Below, piece after piece: positions 35,665 to 43,682 of a stretch of 49,721 bases of DNA. Under the pieces are notes generated by a model, which searched no databases, was not told the origin of the DNA, and was given only the letters and a program-made list of their open reading frames with translations. Within the stretch, counting starts at the first letter, position 1, and every line of letters starts with the position of its first letter. The DNA lies in contig CACZXN010000015.1 of assembly GCA_902785075.1 (NCBI GenBank), positions 1-49,721 on the forward strand, read 5' to 3'. This DNA comes from an uncultured Bacteroidales bacterium (lineage in GTDB: Bacteria; Bacteroidota; Bacteroidia; Bacteroidales; Bacteroidaceae). The translations under genes were made by a program, and so were the position numbers.

Positions 35665-37152
35665 ATGATATTTGACTACTTTAGGGAGCTAATTTTAAAT
35701 AATTTCGGTCATAATCCGACTACTCAACAGCAAGAAGTCGTCGAAGCACTCGCTGAATTTATTTTGCGTGAAACCGATTCCGAAGCTTCGGCTGACAAAC
35801 AGAAATTGTCTGCACGAAATGCTGATGTTTTCATCCTTCGAGGTTATGCGGGAACAGGCAAAACGTCGCTCGTTTCTGCGTTGGTCAAAACGATGGAGCA
35901 GTTAGAACGCCATTGTGTGTTGATGGCTCCGACCGGACGAGCAGCAAAGGTCTTTTCGCTCTATTCCGGTCATGAGGCATTCACCATTCACAAACGCATT
36001 TATCGCCAGAAATCCATTGAGGACGACACCATATTCTCTATGGGTTATAATATGTTGAAGAACGCACTGTTCATCGTCGATGAAGCATCGATGATTTCCA
36101 ACGATGCATCCAATTCGATCTATGGAACAGGACGTCTGCTCGATGACCTCATTCAGTTTGTCTATTCCAGCGAGGGATGCCGACTCATTCTGTTGGGCGA
36201 TACGGCCCAGCTTCCTCCTGTTGGCGATACGAAGAGTCCTGCCCTTCAACCTGAGGTGCTCATGGGATATGGATTGAGTGTAGCTTGCATGACTCTCTCA
36301 CAAGTCGTACGTCAACGCGACCTCTCAGGCATTCTCCAGAATGCCACACTCCTTCGTGGTCTCATCAGCCAACCGATTCAATCAGCTATGTTCAATCCTC
36401 AATGGAAAGCTGATGTTCGAAACGTTCCAGGTAACGAACTGGTTGAGGAAATCTCCAACTGCTACCATCACTATGGTATCGATGACACAATCGTAGTATG
36501 TCGCTCCAACAAACGCGCTCATGTGTACAACATGGGTATTCGCAACCAGATACTCGATCGCGAGGAAGAGTTGGCTTCAGGCGACCTTATCATGATTGTG
36601 AAGAATAATTATTATTGGAAAGCAGATGCCCCCTTAGTGGAAGAGACGCCTGAAGGACAGAAGGGAACCTCTCTCTCTTTCATCGCGAATGGAGATATCG
36701 CCCAAGTGATGCGTGTACGAAATGAACGTGAGCTGTATGGTTTCCGCTTTGCCGACTGCGAATTGCGCTTTCCCGACTACGACAACATGGAACTCACAGC
36801 AACCGTTCTGCTCGACACACTCCATACCGAAGCACCAGCTTTGCCACATGAGATGAGCGAACAACTATGGAATCGGGTGCTTGAGGACTATGCCGACATC
36901 CCTTACAAGAAGGAGCGGATGAAGAAGATGAAGGAAGACCCCTACTACAATGCCCTGCAAATCAAGTATGCTTATGCGGTCACTTGCCATAAAGCTCAAG
37001 GCGGACAATGGTCGCAAGTGTTTATCGATCAAGGCTACATCACTCCTGAGATGATAGGGCTCGACTACTATCGATGGCTCTATACTGCATTCACCCGAGC
37101 TACAGATAATGTGTATTTGGTAAACTGGCCGAAGAAAGACAGCCAAGATTAG
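35665..37152 (+). CDS. ATP-dependent RecD-like DNA helicase
   Basis: 495 residues from the ATG at 35665. Superfamily 1 helicase: Walker A LRGYAGTGKTS at residues 58-68, Walker B FIVDEASMIS, motif III LLGDTAQLPPVGD, VVRQRD, and the C-terminal UvrD_C_2 segment TCHKAQGGQWSQVFID and YTAFTRATDNVYL. It lacks the long N-terminal extension of RecD2, so it is a compact form. These enzymes unwind DNA 5'-3' in repair. It ends near a 30-bp repeat (37182-37211) that recurs at 40127. Confidence 0.9.
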   Translation: MIFDYFRELILNNFGHNPTTQQQEVVEALAEFILRETDSEASADKQKLSARNADVFILRGYAGTGKTSLVSALVKTMEQLERHCVLMAPTGRAAKVFSLYSGHEAFTIHKRIYRQKSIEDDTIFSMGYNMLKNALFIVDEASMISNDASNSIYGTGRLLDDLIQFVYSSEGCRLILLGDTAQLPPVGDTKSPALQPEVLMGYGLSVACMTLSQVVRQRDLSGILQNATLLRGLISQPIQSAMFNPQWKADVRNVPGNELVEEISNCYHHYGIDDTIVVCRSNKRAHVYNMGIRNQILDREEELASGDLIMIVKNNYYWKADAPLVEETPEGQKGTSLSFIANGDIAQVMRVRNERELYGFRFADCELRFPDYDNMELTATVLLDTLHTEAPALPHEMSEQLWNRVLEDYADIPYKKERMKKMKEDPYYNALQIKYAYAVTCHKAQGGQWSQVFIDQGYITPEMIGLDYYRWLYTAFTRATDNVYLVNWPKKDSQD

Positions 37153-37181
37153 TAGAGTGACCAGCCCACCCTTCCTTTCTG

Positions 37182-37211
37182 ATAATACGCACAAAGCGGA
37201 AAATGTCAAGT
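37182..37211. repeat. 30-bp direct repeat, left copy
   Basis: Starts ATAATACGCACAAAGCGG and ends ATGTCAAGT. It is identical over 30 bases to 40127-40156, in the same orientation. The two copies bracket only the gene at 37256-40108. On the minus strand both contain TTGACA and a TATTAT-like hexamer with a 16-base gap, which may mean a promoter-like element. Confidence 0.9.
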
Positions 37212-37255
37212 ATATTTACGATTTTACGATTTCCTCCCCCTAGAAGGGGTCTCTT

Positions 37256-40108
37256 TCATTCTTTTACCAAGAATTGTCCGTATCGTGTAATACCTTCTGC
37301 TGATACATCAATGATGTTGCAGACGGAGTTGTTGTAGAACTCGATGGATGCCTGACCGGAATTATCTGTTGTCACATTCGGGTTCCAGTATAGCGTGCGG
37401 CGATAGTCCTTGATCTCCGGCAGTTTTGCCTTGCTGTAATCGGGGTTGTAGTACTCCACAGGTCGTGTAAAGCCTTGGAAGTTGTATTCGCGGCCTACCA
37501 TAAGTCGGGTCTTTTCTTCTGGAAGGGTGATGATATTGATATAGGAATCAATACCTGTGGTGATGGCTCCAGATGATTTATCCTGGACTCTGTCAAGATG
37601 TATATGCTCGTACGGCACAGGACGTCTTGGAGCATCGCTGACAACATAGATGCGATCGAGTGCTGGCAAGTATTCTATTAGAGCAACACGTTCCCAGAAG
37701 TCGTTCTTGTTCCAATTGATGCTGAAATGATGTGACTCATGATTATTTACCGAAGGTTTATACATGTGACGGACATACGAGTCAAGCATCATTAAGTTGG
37801 AATTCGTGAATGAGTCGGTAAAAGCAAACTCTTTGTAGTTTAATAGATAGTAGGGATTATAGAAACCCTGATCCCATAGGTCGTTCACAAAGTCCTGATA
37901 GTTCAGCTGCGCTACAGGCTTATCCTTCTGCAACTTGGCATGCGGTCGCTTCTTGGATTTGATGTTCACCTGCGGTATCCACTTTGTGGCATAGATATCT
38001 GCCTGATAGTCTTCCCAGGTCAGCTGTTTGTTCTTGGTTGTTTCAGGCTGATGGGTCTCATACCAGTCGTATGCCTTCAGCGATTGTGGATAGAAGTATT
38101 GTTTCCTCACGAATAGCTTCGGGTCATGACTCTGGAGGTACTCATCCTTCTTCTCTATCTTGTCCACATAGTTGGCACGAAGCGACAGACGCACATTCCC
38201 ATAGAAGGGTTCATACGCTATCTGGAAATGTCCCAACGAGTCTGCCTCAACAGCTCCCTTAAACAGATAGGTGTCACCTTCCTTCAGGTCATTGTTCAGG
38301 TTGAGGAGTGAGCACGATATCTGTATTTTACGCTTGTCTTTCTTGAACAGGTCTTTCAGCTCCTTTCGCAAAGGATATGCATCTCCATAGATGACCATCT
38401 TCTGCTCAGGCAGATAATCCAATACAAAAGTCTCTGGCTTCTCAATACTTTTCCAGTCATAGCGCCTCCATCCCTGCACCAGCATCAGCACGTCAAGTGC
38501 CTGACGGTGTTTCTCGTCGTCTGCCTCGAAATAATAGTCAGGATTCTCCACGAAGCCTTTCAGATCGGATTCCAGCAGCAGGTTGGTCATGATGTTGCCT
38601 GTAGTGAAAGTCGGGTCGAGTTGGGCTTCATCTCTCACAGACACAGAAAAGGTCTGGTTCTTCAGCGGATGTCCCTTCGGGTCTGTCGCAATCAGATTCA
38701 GCCGTATCTTCTCCAGAGGGCGGTAAGGACGGTTTGCAATCCCTCCCACCATTACCTTTGCCTGCGATTCGTAGCTTTTGTTAACGAAGAACAGACGGTC
38801 GGCATATACGTTGCCGGAGGTATCGCAGACAACGACTTGGTGGACTCCCTCATTCAGGTCTTCGTAAAAGACTTCGACAGGAGCCTCCAAATCGCCCTTG
38901 AAGGGAGGCTTGGTGAAGAGCTGCTTTCCTCTGCAATAGACCTTGAGTGTCAAGGGGAGGTTCTTTGGCAGTTCGCGCCTCAGTTGGAAAGTCACCCTAT
39001 CACTGTCCTGGCTCACATGGAGCCCGACTCCCTGTTCAAAGGGCTTAGGCAGGTCGAAGGTGAACTTGTCTTTTCCGAACTCGAAACGCACCTTGTATCT
39101 CCTGCCGTGCTTCACATTCAGCGTGATGAGTCCACGACCTGCATGAACAGGACGGACTGAGTCGATAGGCTCACCGTCTTCAAGCAGCACACCGCTCACA
39201 TTGAGACGCTCCAGCTGTTGGTTCATGACCTCCCATGCTACTCTGCATTTATGTCCTGCCAACAGATAGCCACCCTCTGGGTAGAACTTCACGTCAAACT
39301 CAGGAGTCTTCCACTTCACCTGATAGTCGCCTACCGTTATCTTCGTTGGCATCACCTTACGCATGTAGTGTTCAGCCGTATCTGGGCGGCTATAGACAGG
39401 AAGAACGCGTGAGAATAAGTTATGATAGTCTCGATAGTTCTTTTGGGATGCGAGCGAATCAATCGTAAACCCCAGATTGTACTCCGTATCGCTAATAATG
39501 GCGTAGTCTGGAGCACCATGTGCAAATGGGAGGTTGCAATCGCGAAGATCTGGTTTAGTGGAATCTGGATCGTTCAAAAAAATCGTAGCAGTAACTTTTG
39601 ATCCAGCCAACCATTTAGGTACAGGGATAGCAGGTTTGCTATCTTCCATTCTCCAAGGCATCAATCCCTGCTCTTCATCAAACTGTATCCAGGAATCTTG
39701 ATGCCACGACTCACAAGGCTCATATCCAAAGTTCAGCATCCATTTGGTATAGGCACGAACTTCGTAGTAGCCTGCAAAGGTTGTGTCAGAAATAGCGAAG
39801 CACCCGTCTGCCTGTCCCTGTTGGTTGATTCTCAGCTGCTGGCGTTCCACCAGGTAGCCCTGTTCGTTCAGCAGTTCCACATACAGGATGCGGCTCAACG
39901 GCTCAGGAGTGTTATCATCAGCCAGCACCACGTATGCCTTGTACCAGATGGTATCACCTAAGAAGTAGCAGTTATTGTCAAAATGTAGGTACACCTTCTC
40001 CTGTACCGGCAACACCTGCTTCGGCTTGTTGTCAGGCAAGGAGGCGAAGGCGGCTATCGTAAACAGCCAGCCTATCAGCAACAATATGTACTTTCTTCTC
40101 ATACGCAC
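37256..40108 (-). CDS. Large secreted beta-sandwich protein with MG2-like domain
   Basis: 950 residues. A signal peptide (ending AFAS near residue 25) leads into EKVYLHFDNNCYFLGDTIWYKAYVV, the start of an MG2-like macroglobulin domain (about 35-135). A second Ig-like region at about 445-520 begins ANRPYRPLEKIRLNLIATDPKG, and a central CarboxypepD-like region and a C-terminal domain with NSVCNIIDVSAEGITRYGQFLV follow. Proteins of this layout are common on Bacteroidetes surfaces, sometimes before TonB receptors. I see no thioester (GCGEQ) motif, so it is not a true alpha-2-macroglobulin. Start is ATG at 40108 or Met3. It stands alone, bracketed by direct repeats. Confidence 0.75.
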   Translation of the reverse strand: MRMRRKYILLLIGWLFTIAAFASLPDNKPKQVLPVQEKVYLHFDNNCYFLGDTIWYKAYVVLADDNTPEPLSRILYVELLNEQGYLVERQQLRINQQGQADGCFAISDTTFAGYYEVRAYTKWMLNFGYEPCESWHQDSWIQFDEEQGLMPWRMEDSKPAIPVPKWLAGSKVTATIFLNDPDSTKPDLRDCNLPFAHGAPDYAIISDTEYNLGFTIDSLASQKNYRDYHNLFSRVLPVYSRPDTAEHYMRKVMPTKITVGDYQVKWKTPEFDVKFYPEGGYLLAGHKCRVAWEVMNQQLERLNVSGVLLEDGEPIDSVRPVHAGRGLITLNVKHGRRYKVRFEFGKDKFTFDLPKPFEQGVGLHVSQDSDRVTFQLRRELPKNLPLTLKVYCRGKQLFTKPPFKGDLEAPVEVFYEDLNEGVHQVVVCDTSGNVYADRLFFVNKSYESQAKVMVGGIANRPYRPLEKIRLNLIATDPKGHPLKNQTFSVSVRDEAQLDPTFTTGNIMTNLLLESDLKGFVENPDYYFEADDEKHRQALDVLMLVQGWRRYDWKSIEKPETFVLDYLPEQKMVIYGDAYPLRKELKDLFKKDKRKIQISCSLLNLNNDLKEGDTYLFKGAVEADSLGHFQIAYEPFYGNVRLSLRANYVDKIEKKDEYLQSHDPKLFVRKQYFYPQSLKAYDWYETHQPETTKNKQLTWEDYQADIYATKWIPQVNIKSKKRPHAKLQKDKPVAQLNYQDFVNDLWDQGFYNPYYLLNYKEFAFTDSFTNSNLMMLDSYVRHMYKPSVNNHESHHFSINWNKNDFWERVALIEYLPALDRIYVVSDAPRRPVPYEHIHLDRVQDKSSGAITTGIDSYINIITLPEEKTRLMVGREYNFQGFTRPVEYYNPDYSKAKLPEIKDYRRTLYWNPNVTTDNSGQASIEFYNNSVCNIIDVSAEGITRYGQFLVKE

Positions 40109-40126
40109 AACGTGATACCTATTATT

Positions 40127-40156
40127 ATAATACGCACAAAGCGGAAAATGTCAAGT
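40127..40156. repeat. 30-bp direct repeat, right copy
   Basis: Exact copy of 37182-37211, 18 bases upstream of the start codon at 40108 on the minus strand, so here it lies where a promoter for that gene would be. The flanks differ on both sides. Confidence 0.9.
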
Positions 40157-40193
40157 GTAAATGGAGAAAAAAGATGCGAACTGGTCGTTTTTC

Positions 40194-40823
40194 TTAGTTC
40201 TCCAAACACCATACCTTATGCGGAGCTGTTCCTTTCGCCTTGATGGGACATGCTGGATCTGCCTCAAACGCCTTCAATTCGCGTGAAGCCATCGAGCGCG
40301 ACATGCTGTTCATGTTGGCATAATCGGTCAGCGTAATGAATCCGTGCTGCTCGATACGTTGGATGGCTTGAGCCATTCGCTCCTCCTGTGTGAACTGTTG
40401 TCGATGATGCTTCTGCACGCCAGCCTCCTGACGGACGAGGTCGGTTCTCGAACGCAGTTGCTTCACAAGTTCGACATCAGGACGGAACTTCACCGTCTTC
40501 ACTTCCACATGACGATAGCCCATACGGTCGGTTTCGTTCTGCATCTCATTTCCCTTCTCGTCCGAGAAACCCAGCGAGAGCGAAAGTGTGCCAAGACCGT
40601 CAATCTTCACTGTGTGACCGTTCGACAGCCAAACGACAGCTGCCTCCATCAAGGTGGTCACCACACCCTCGATGGTGCCCGCACTGAAGGGCGCTCCGTG
40701 TCCCCGAACATACTTCACAAGGTCGTCGAGCGACTTCTGCGAATAGGTTTCCAACTTCGGAAATACTTTCCGATTACCTTCATGATGCACATCAGGCATC
40801 TCTTTCAATACATAACTTGCCAT
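40194..40823 (-). CDS. HU-like DNA-binding protein with C-terminal winged helix
   Basis: 209 residues. The N-terminal 125 residues resemble the HU/IHF-like fold of Bacteroidales (FPKLETYSQKSLDDLVKYV; TVKIDGLGTLSLSLGF; VKTVKFRPDVELVKQL). The last 65 form a helix-turn-helix or winged helix (ERMAQAIQRIEQHGFITLTDYANMNSMSRSMASRELKAF). Fusion to a winged helix suggests sequence-specific binding beyond plain HU. It is preceded by a strong promoter and a seven-member palindrome array, an arrangement consistent with autoregulation. The biochemical role is inferred. Confidence 0.8.
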   Translation of the reverse strand: MASYVLKEMPDVHHEGNRKVFPKLETYSQKSLDDLVKYVRGHGAPFSAGTIEGVVTTLMEAAVVWLSNGHTVKIDGLGTLSLSLGFSDEKGNEMQNETDRMGYRHVEVKTVKFRPDVELVKQLRSRTDLVRQEAGVQKHHRQQFTQEERMAQAIQRIEQHGFITLTDYANMNSMSRSMASRELKAFEADPACPIKAKGTAPHKVWCLEN

Positions 40824-40870
40824 ATCAGATTTACGATTTATTGACTATTTGGTTTATTTACGATTTTTCT

Positions 40871-41013
40871 CCCCCCTAGGACTTTTTTTCCTTTCCCCTA
40901 AGGGAAATTGTTTTTTCCCCCAAGGGTATTTTATATTTCATACTATGAAACATACATTTCATACTTTGAAACGTACGTTTCATACTACGAAACTTACATT
41001 TCGTAGTATGAAA
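40871..41013. promoter_or_regulatory. Seven-member palindrome array, 21-22-bp pitch
   Basis: Centres lie at about 40878, 40900, 40922, 40943, 40964, 40985 and 41006. The first three are CCCCTAGG-type (CCTAGG, CCCCTAAGGG, CCCCCAAGGG). The last four are exactly 21 bp apart: TTTCATACTATGAAA (40936), TTTCATACTTTGAAA (40957), TTTCATACTACGAAA (40978), TTTCGTAGTATGAAA (40999), each with at most one mismatch between the arms. The six-base gaps are CATACA, CGTACG and CTTACA. The array starts about 9 bases after the likely transcription start of the HU-like gene. Confidence 0.85.
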
Positions 41014-41028
41014 CATAAATTTCCCCTT

Positions 41029-41061
41029 GCAAAGATAACAATTTCTCCTAACTCCTGCAAC
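41029..41061 (-). promoter_or_regulatory. Promoter of HU-like gene
   Basis: Minus strand: GTTG (41058-41061), 20 bases, TATCTTTGC (41029-41037). The palindrome array follows immediately downstream. Confidence 0.8.
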
Positions 41062-41132
41062 TTTTTTCCTTAAGTTCAGGAGAAAAAATGGTTAAAAAGG
41101 ATTATTTACCTGTAAATTGGTGGGGGAAGAGG

Positions 41133-41627
41133 TTAAGCATCAGCAAAGATGCGCCCATCATCGAGGGTAACCTGTAGTTTGGTGTATTCGCTGTGGAAAT
41201 CGTTTTCCAGACGATCGAGATAGCGAGCACTCTCCCACTTACACATCGGGAGGTCGTGAAGCAGATAGTTGCCACATGTCTCTGGCTCTGTAGCAGGAAC
41301 CTCTGTCTGGGTGAGAATCCAACGCAGACACTCGATGGTCAGACGCCTCATATCCTGAACGGTGTAAGTTCCTGTCATGATGATATACATACCTGTGAGA
41401 CAGCCCATCGGACCTACATAAACAACATCATCTTTCGCTTCGGAATTGCGAAACCAAGTAGCCATCAAGTGCTCCAAACTATGCATGGCAGCAGGAGCGA
41501 CAGCTGGTTCCTTATTGGGTTCGGTAATGCGTAAGTCGAAGGTGGTAAACCCTTTATCTACGCGCGACACATAGATGCCTGGCTTCAAGTGAGTGTGATC
41601 AATCGTAAAGCTTTGAATGACTTCCAT
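41133..41627 (-). CDS. luxS: S-ribosylhomocysteine lyase LuxS
   Basis: 164 residues. The metal ligands are His49 and His53 in HSLEHLMATW and Cys118 in ETCGNYLLHD; the catalytic Cys76 is in GPMGCLTGMY. It converts S-ribosylhomocysteine to homocysteine and DPD, the AI-2 precursor. Only 45 bases separate its start from the upstream DMT gene, and they are a run of 7-bp repeats. Confidence 0.97.
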   Translation of the reverse strand: MEVIQSFTIDHTHLKPGIYVSRVDKGFTTFDLRITEPNKEPAVAPAAMHSLEHLMATWFRNSEAKDDVVYVGPMGCLTGMYIIMTGTYTVQDMRRLTIECLRWILTQTEVPATEPETCGNYLLHDLPMCKWESARYLDRLENDFHSEYTKLQVTLDDGRIFADA

Positions 41628-41672
41628 AAGTTAGAGTTGAGAGTTGAGAGTTGAAAGTTGAAAGTTGAAAGT
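41628..41672. repeat. Heptamer repeat before luxS
   Basis: The gap between luxS and the EamA gene is almost entirely 7-base units (plus strand TTGAGAG twice, TTGAAAG three times, with partial units at each end). No room is left for a typical promoter, so luxS is probably read through from the upstream gene. Confidence 0.85.
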
Positions 41673-42590
41673 TTAGTTTAGAAAGAACAAGCTGACTCCA
41701 AGGACAGAAATAACTGCACCAAGAACAGCTTTCCAAGTGATTTTCTGATGGAACAACCAATATGAGGGCAGGATAATGATGATAGGAGTAAGCGCCATCA
41801 ATGTGGAAGCGATGCCTGCGCTGGTGTATTGTACAGCCATCAGCGAGAACCCAACTCCGACAAAAGGTCCGAAGATCGTAGTAGCTGTCGCTACAGTCAT
41901 ACCCTTACGGTCGTGAAGCGCTTCACGAAGAGGCTTCAACCCTGAACGGAAATAAAGCATCAAGCTGAAACCTATGAATCCTGCCACACATCTCAGGAAG
42001 TTTGCACTGAAAGGGATGAGCCAATCGGGAAGTGTCGAAGTGTCGTAATGATTCATACCTATTTTGCTCAGCACCAACCCGATTCCCTGACAGAGCGCAG
42101 CAGCTACAGCAAAAAGTACCCCGTTAAGCGGCAACTTCAGCGACACTTTGTGATGTTCACCACGCCCTAAAATCGAAATACAGATTCCGAAAAGGGTGAT
42201 AAACATAGCTACAATGCTCATGAACGTCATCTGCTGACCAAGCGTAACCCAAGCCATCAAAGCAGCAGCAAGAGGGGCTAACGTCATGAATAGCTGGCCG
42301 TATCGCGAACCAATAATGATGTAACACTGAAAAAGGCAAAAGTCGCCTATCACATATCCCACTACACCAGAAAGCAACATCCATCCACATGCTTCGAAAG
42401 AGCCAACTGGAGGAAAGGGTGTACCAGCAACAATCCAAAACAACACCAAAGAAAACAAGAGAGCTAACCCCATACGAAGCACATTCAGCGTCAGGTTTCC
42501 CAGACGCTTGCTTCCAAATTCACTCAATAGTGCAGTGGCTGTCCAAGAGAAAGCCACACCTATAGAAATCAGTTCTCCGATGTACGACAT
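41673..42590 (-). CDS. EamA/DMT-family transporter
   Basis: 305 residues with ten transmembrane segments in two EamA halves. Signature-like stretches are SYIGELISIGVAFSWTATALL, LLSGVVGYVIGDFCLFQCYIIIGSRYGQ (split by turns) and TPIIIILPSYWLF with VLGAVISVLGVSLFFL. It is a cytoplasmic-membrane exporter of small metabolites; substrate not known. It lies in a minus-strand row with luxS. Confidence 0.9.
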   Translation of the reverse strand: MSYIGELISIGVAFSWTATALLSEFGSKRLGNLTLNVLRMGLALLFSLVLFWIVAGTPFPPVGSFEACGWMLLSGVVGYVIGDFCLFQCYIIIGSRYGQLFMTLAPLAAALMAWVTLGQQMTFMSIVAMFITLFGICISILGRGEHHKVSLKLPLNGVLFAVAAALCQGIGLVLSKIGMNHYDTSTLPDWLIPFSANFLRCVAGFIGFSLMLYFRSGLKPLREALHDRKGMTVATATTIFGPFVGVGFSLMAVQYTSAGIASTLMALTPIIIILPSYWLFHQKITWKAVLGAVISVLGVSLFFLN

Positions 42591-42613
42591 AGGAAATTAC
42601 CAATCGTCGTCCA

Positions 42614-43546
42614 CTAGTAAAGCCCATTACCTGGCGTACCAGGTACAGAAGTACTGAAGCCGCGGTCAGTCAATCCTTCTTCGATTTTTATCTTTGAAGG
42701 ACGTTTCTTCATCTTGTATTTATGCAGTTTCAGCATCTGCTCAGCATAGCGATAGCCAAGTGTGCGCATACCTTCTGTGCTGAAATGGAACTGGTCGCCT
42801 GTGCTCTCGCAATCCTTTGCAGAGATAATATAGGAGTTAGGCAAAGTCTTAGGAAGGTTAGGAAGAATATCGACATTGAATCGCCAACAAACACCTCCCT
42901 GCTCCTGATGTTTCAACTCACCAGCCAGCAAAGGCACATCCTTTGGTTTGAGATTCAAGTCCTTGCAAAGATCGTTATAAATCTTCTTCACACGCTCTGG
43001 CCACTTCTGGTCGTCGGAGTTGGATTCTCCCTGATGGATGAGAATACCCTTAATCACTCCATCCTTCTGAGCGATACGAGCCATATCAACAAGTCGCTTA
43101 TAAGGATTTCCGTCGTATTGGTTCACGATGCCTTTCATCCAGTCGCGCTCATTGTCGATATACTCTTTGTAGTCGTCCTTATCCCAGAGTTCCATCTTGG
43201 CTCCAGCTACTGAAACATTGATGACTCCAATACGGTACTTATCATCGATGCTTTCAATCATCTTACGACCAAAAAAGTCCACAGGACCCATGTTGTTCCC
43301 CTCACGGCAGATAGGAGGAATGGCAGTGTACCACTTGCCCATCTCGCGCTGATAGCGAGGCATATTGACTGCAGCAAGGAACTGGAAACGAGGGTCGTTG
43401 AAGTCTTTGTCCTGTTCAGCAGGACGTGCACCAGCTTCCATGTTCGACTGCCCAAAGCAGAGGAAGATATGGAAGTTCTTGTCGGGTTTCTGAGCCTGAA
43501 CCATCATTGGCAGGCAAAGCAAAAGAAGAAATAGGATTCTTTTCAT
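42614..43546 (-). CDS. Secreted sialate O-acetylesterase/SGNH-type esterase
   Basis: 310 residues. Signal peptide ending VQAQ (about 19), then the serine motif FGQSNMEAG (Ser34 nucleophile), INVSVAGAKMELW, ILIHQGESNSDD and the C-terminal QFHFSTEGMRTLG with the likely catalytic His. This matches CE6/DUF303 carbohydrate acetylesterases, which remove acetyl groups from sialic acids or xylan. It is a single gene between the DMT transporter and alaS. Confidence 0.88.
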   Translation of the reverse strand: MKRILFLLLLCLPMMVQAQKPDKNFHIFLCFGQSNMEAGARPAEQDKDFNDPRFQFLAAVNMPRYQREMGKWYTAIPPICREGNNMGPVDFFGRKMIESIDDKYRIGVINVSVAGAKMELWDKDDYKEYIDNERDWMKGIVNQYDGNPYKRLVDMARIAQKDGVIKGILIHQGESNSDDQKWPERVKKIYNDLCKDLNLKPKDVPLLAGELKHQEQGGVCWRFNVDILPNLPKTLPNSYIISAKDCESTGDQFHFSTEGMRTLGYRYAEQMLKLHKYKMKKRPSKIKIEEGLTDRGFSTSVPGTPGNGLY

Positions 43547-43682
43547 ATCTTGTTAATTTTAGGGGACTTGAGGGTTAAGGGTTGAGGGTTGAGGTCTGTA
43601 ACTTCTTCCTTCTTCCCTCTTACATCTTCCCTCTTACATCTTACATCATACATCATACATCATACATCTTACATCATACATC
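43547..43682. repeat. Heptamer tandem repeats before alaS stop
   Basis: Bases 43634-43682 are seven perfect or near-perfect WTACATC units that end directly at the alaS stop codon. Bases 43565-43592 carry GGGTTGA-type units. The rest of this gap is similar repetitive sequence and shows no gene. Confidence 0.85.

Larger units (their letters stand above)
40824..41132. other. Leader region of HU-like gene
   Basis: It contains the promoter at 41029-41061 and, between the expected start of transcription (about 41022) and the start codon, the palindrome array at 40871-41013. Bases 40828-40866 are a weakly heptameric TTTACGA-rich run. No gene is seen in this stretch, and the luxS stop bounds it on the right. 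Confidence 0.75.

Noticed and set aside
38507-39160. 217-codon plus-strand reading frame inside the MG2-like gene
   Set aside because: Antisense to a long protein with clear domain structure; no start context and no recognisable motif.
37182-40156. Insertion sequence bounded by direct repeats
   Set aside because: The enclosed gene is a surface-type protein with no transposase motif, and the 30-bp repeats are too long for a normal target duplication.
40871-41013. CRISPR array
   Set aside because: The units are short palindromes with six-base gaps and there are no cas genes or unique spacers of 25-40 bases.
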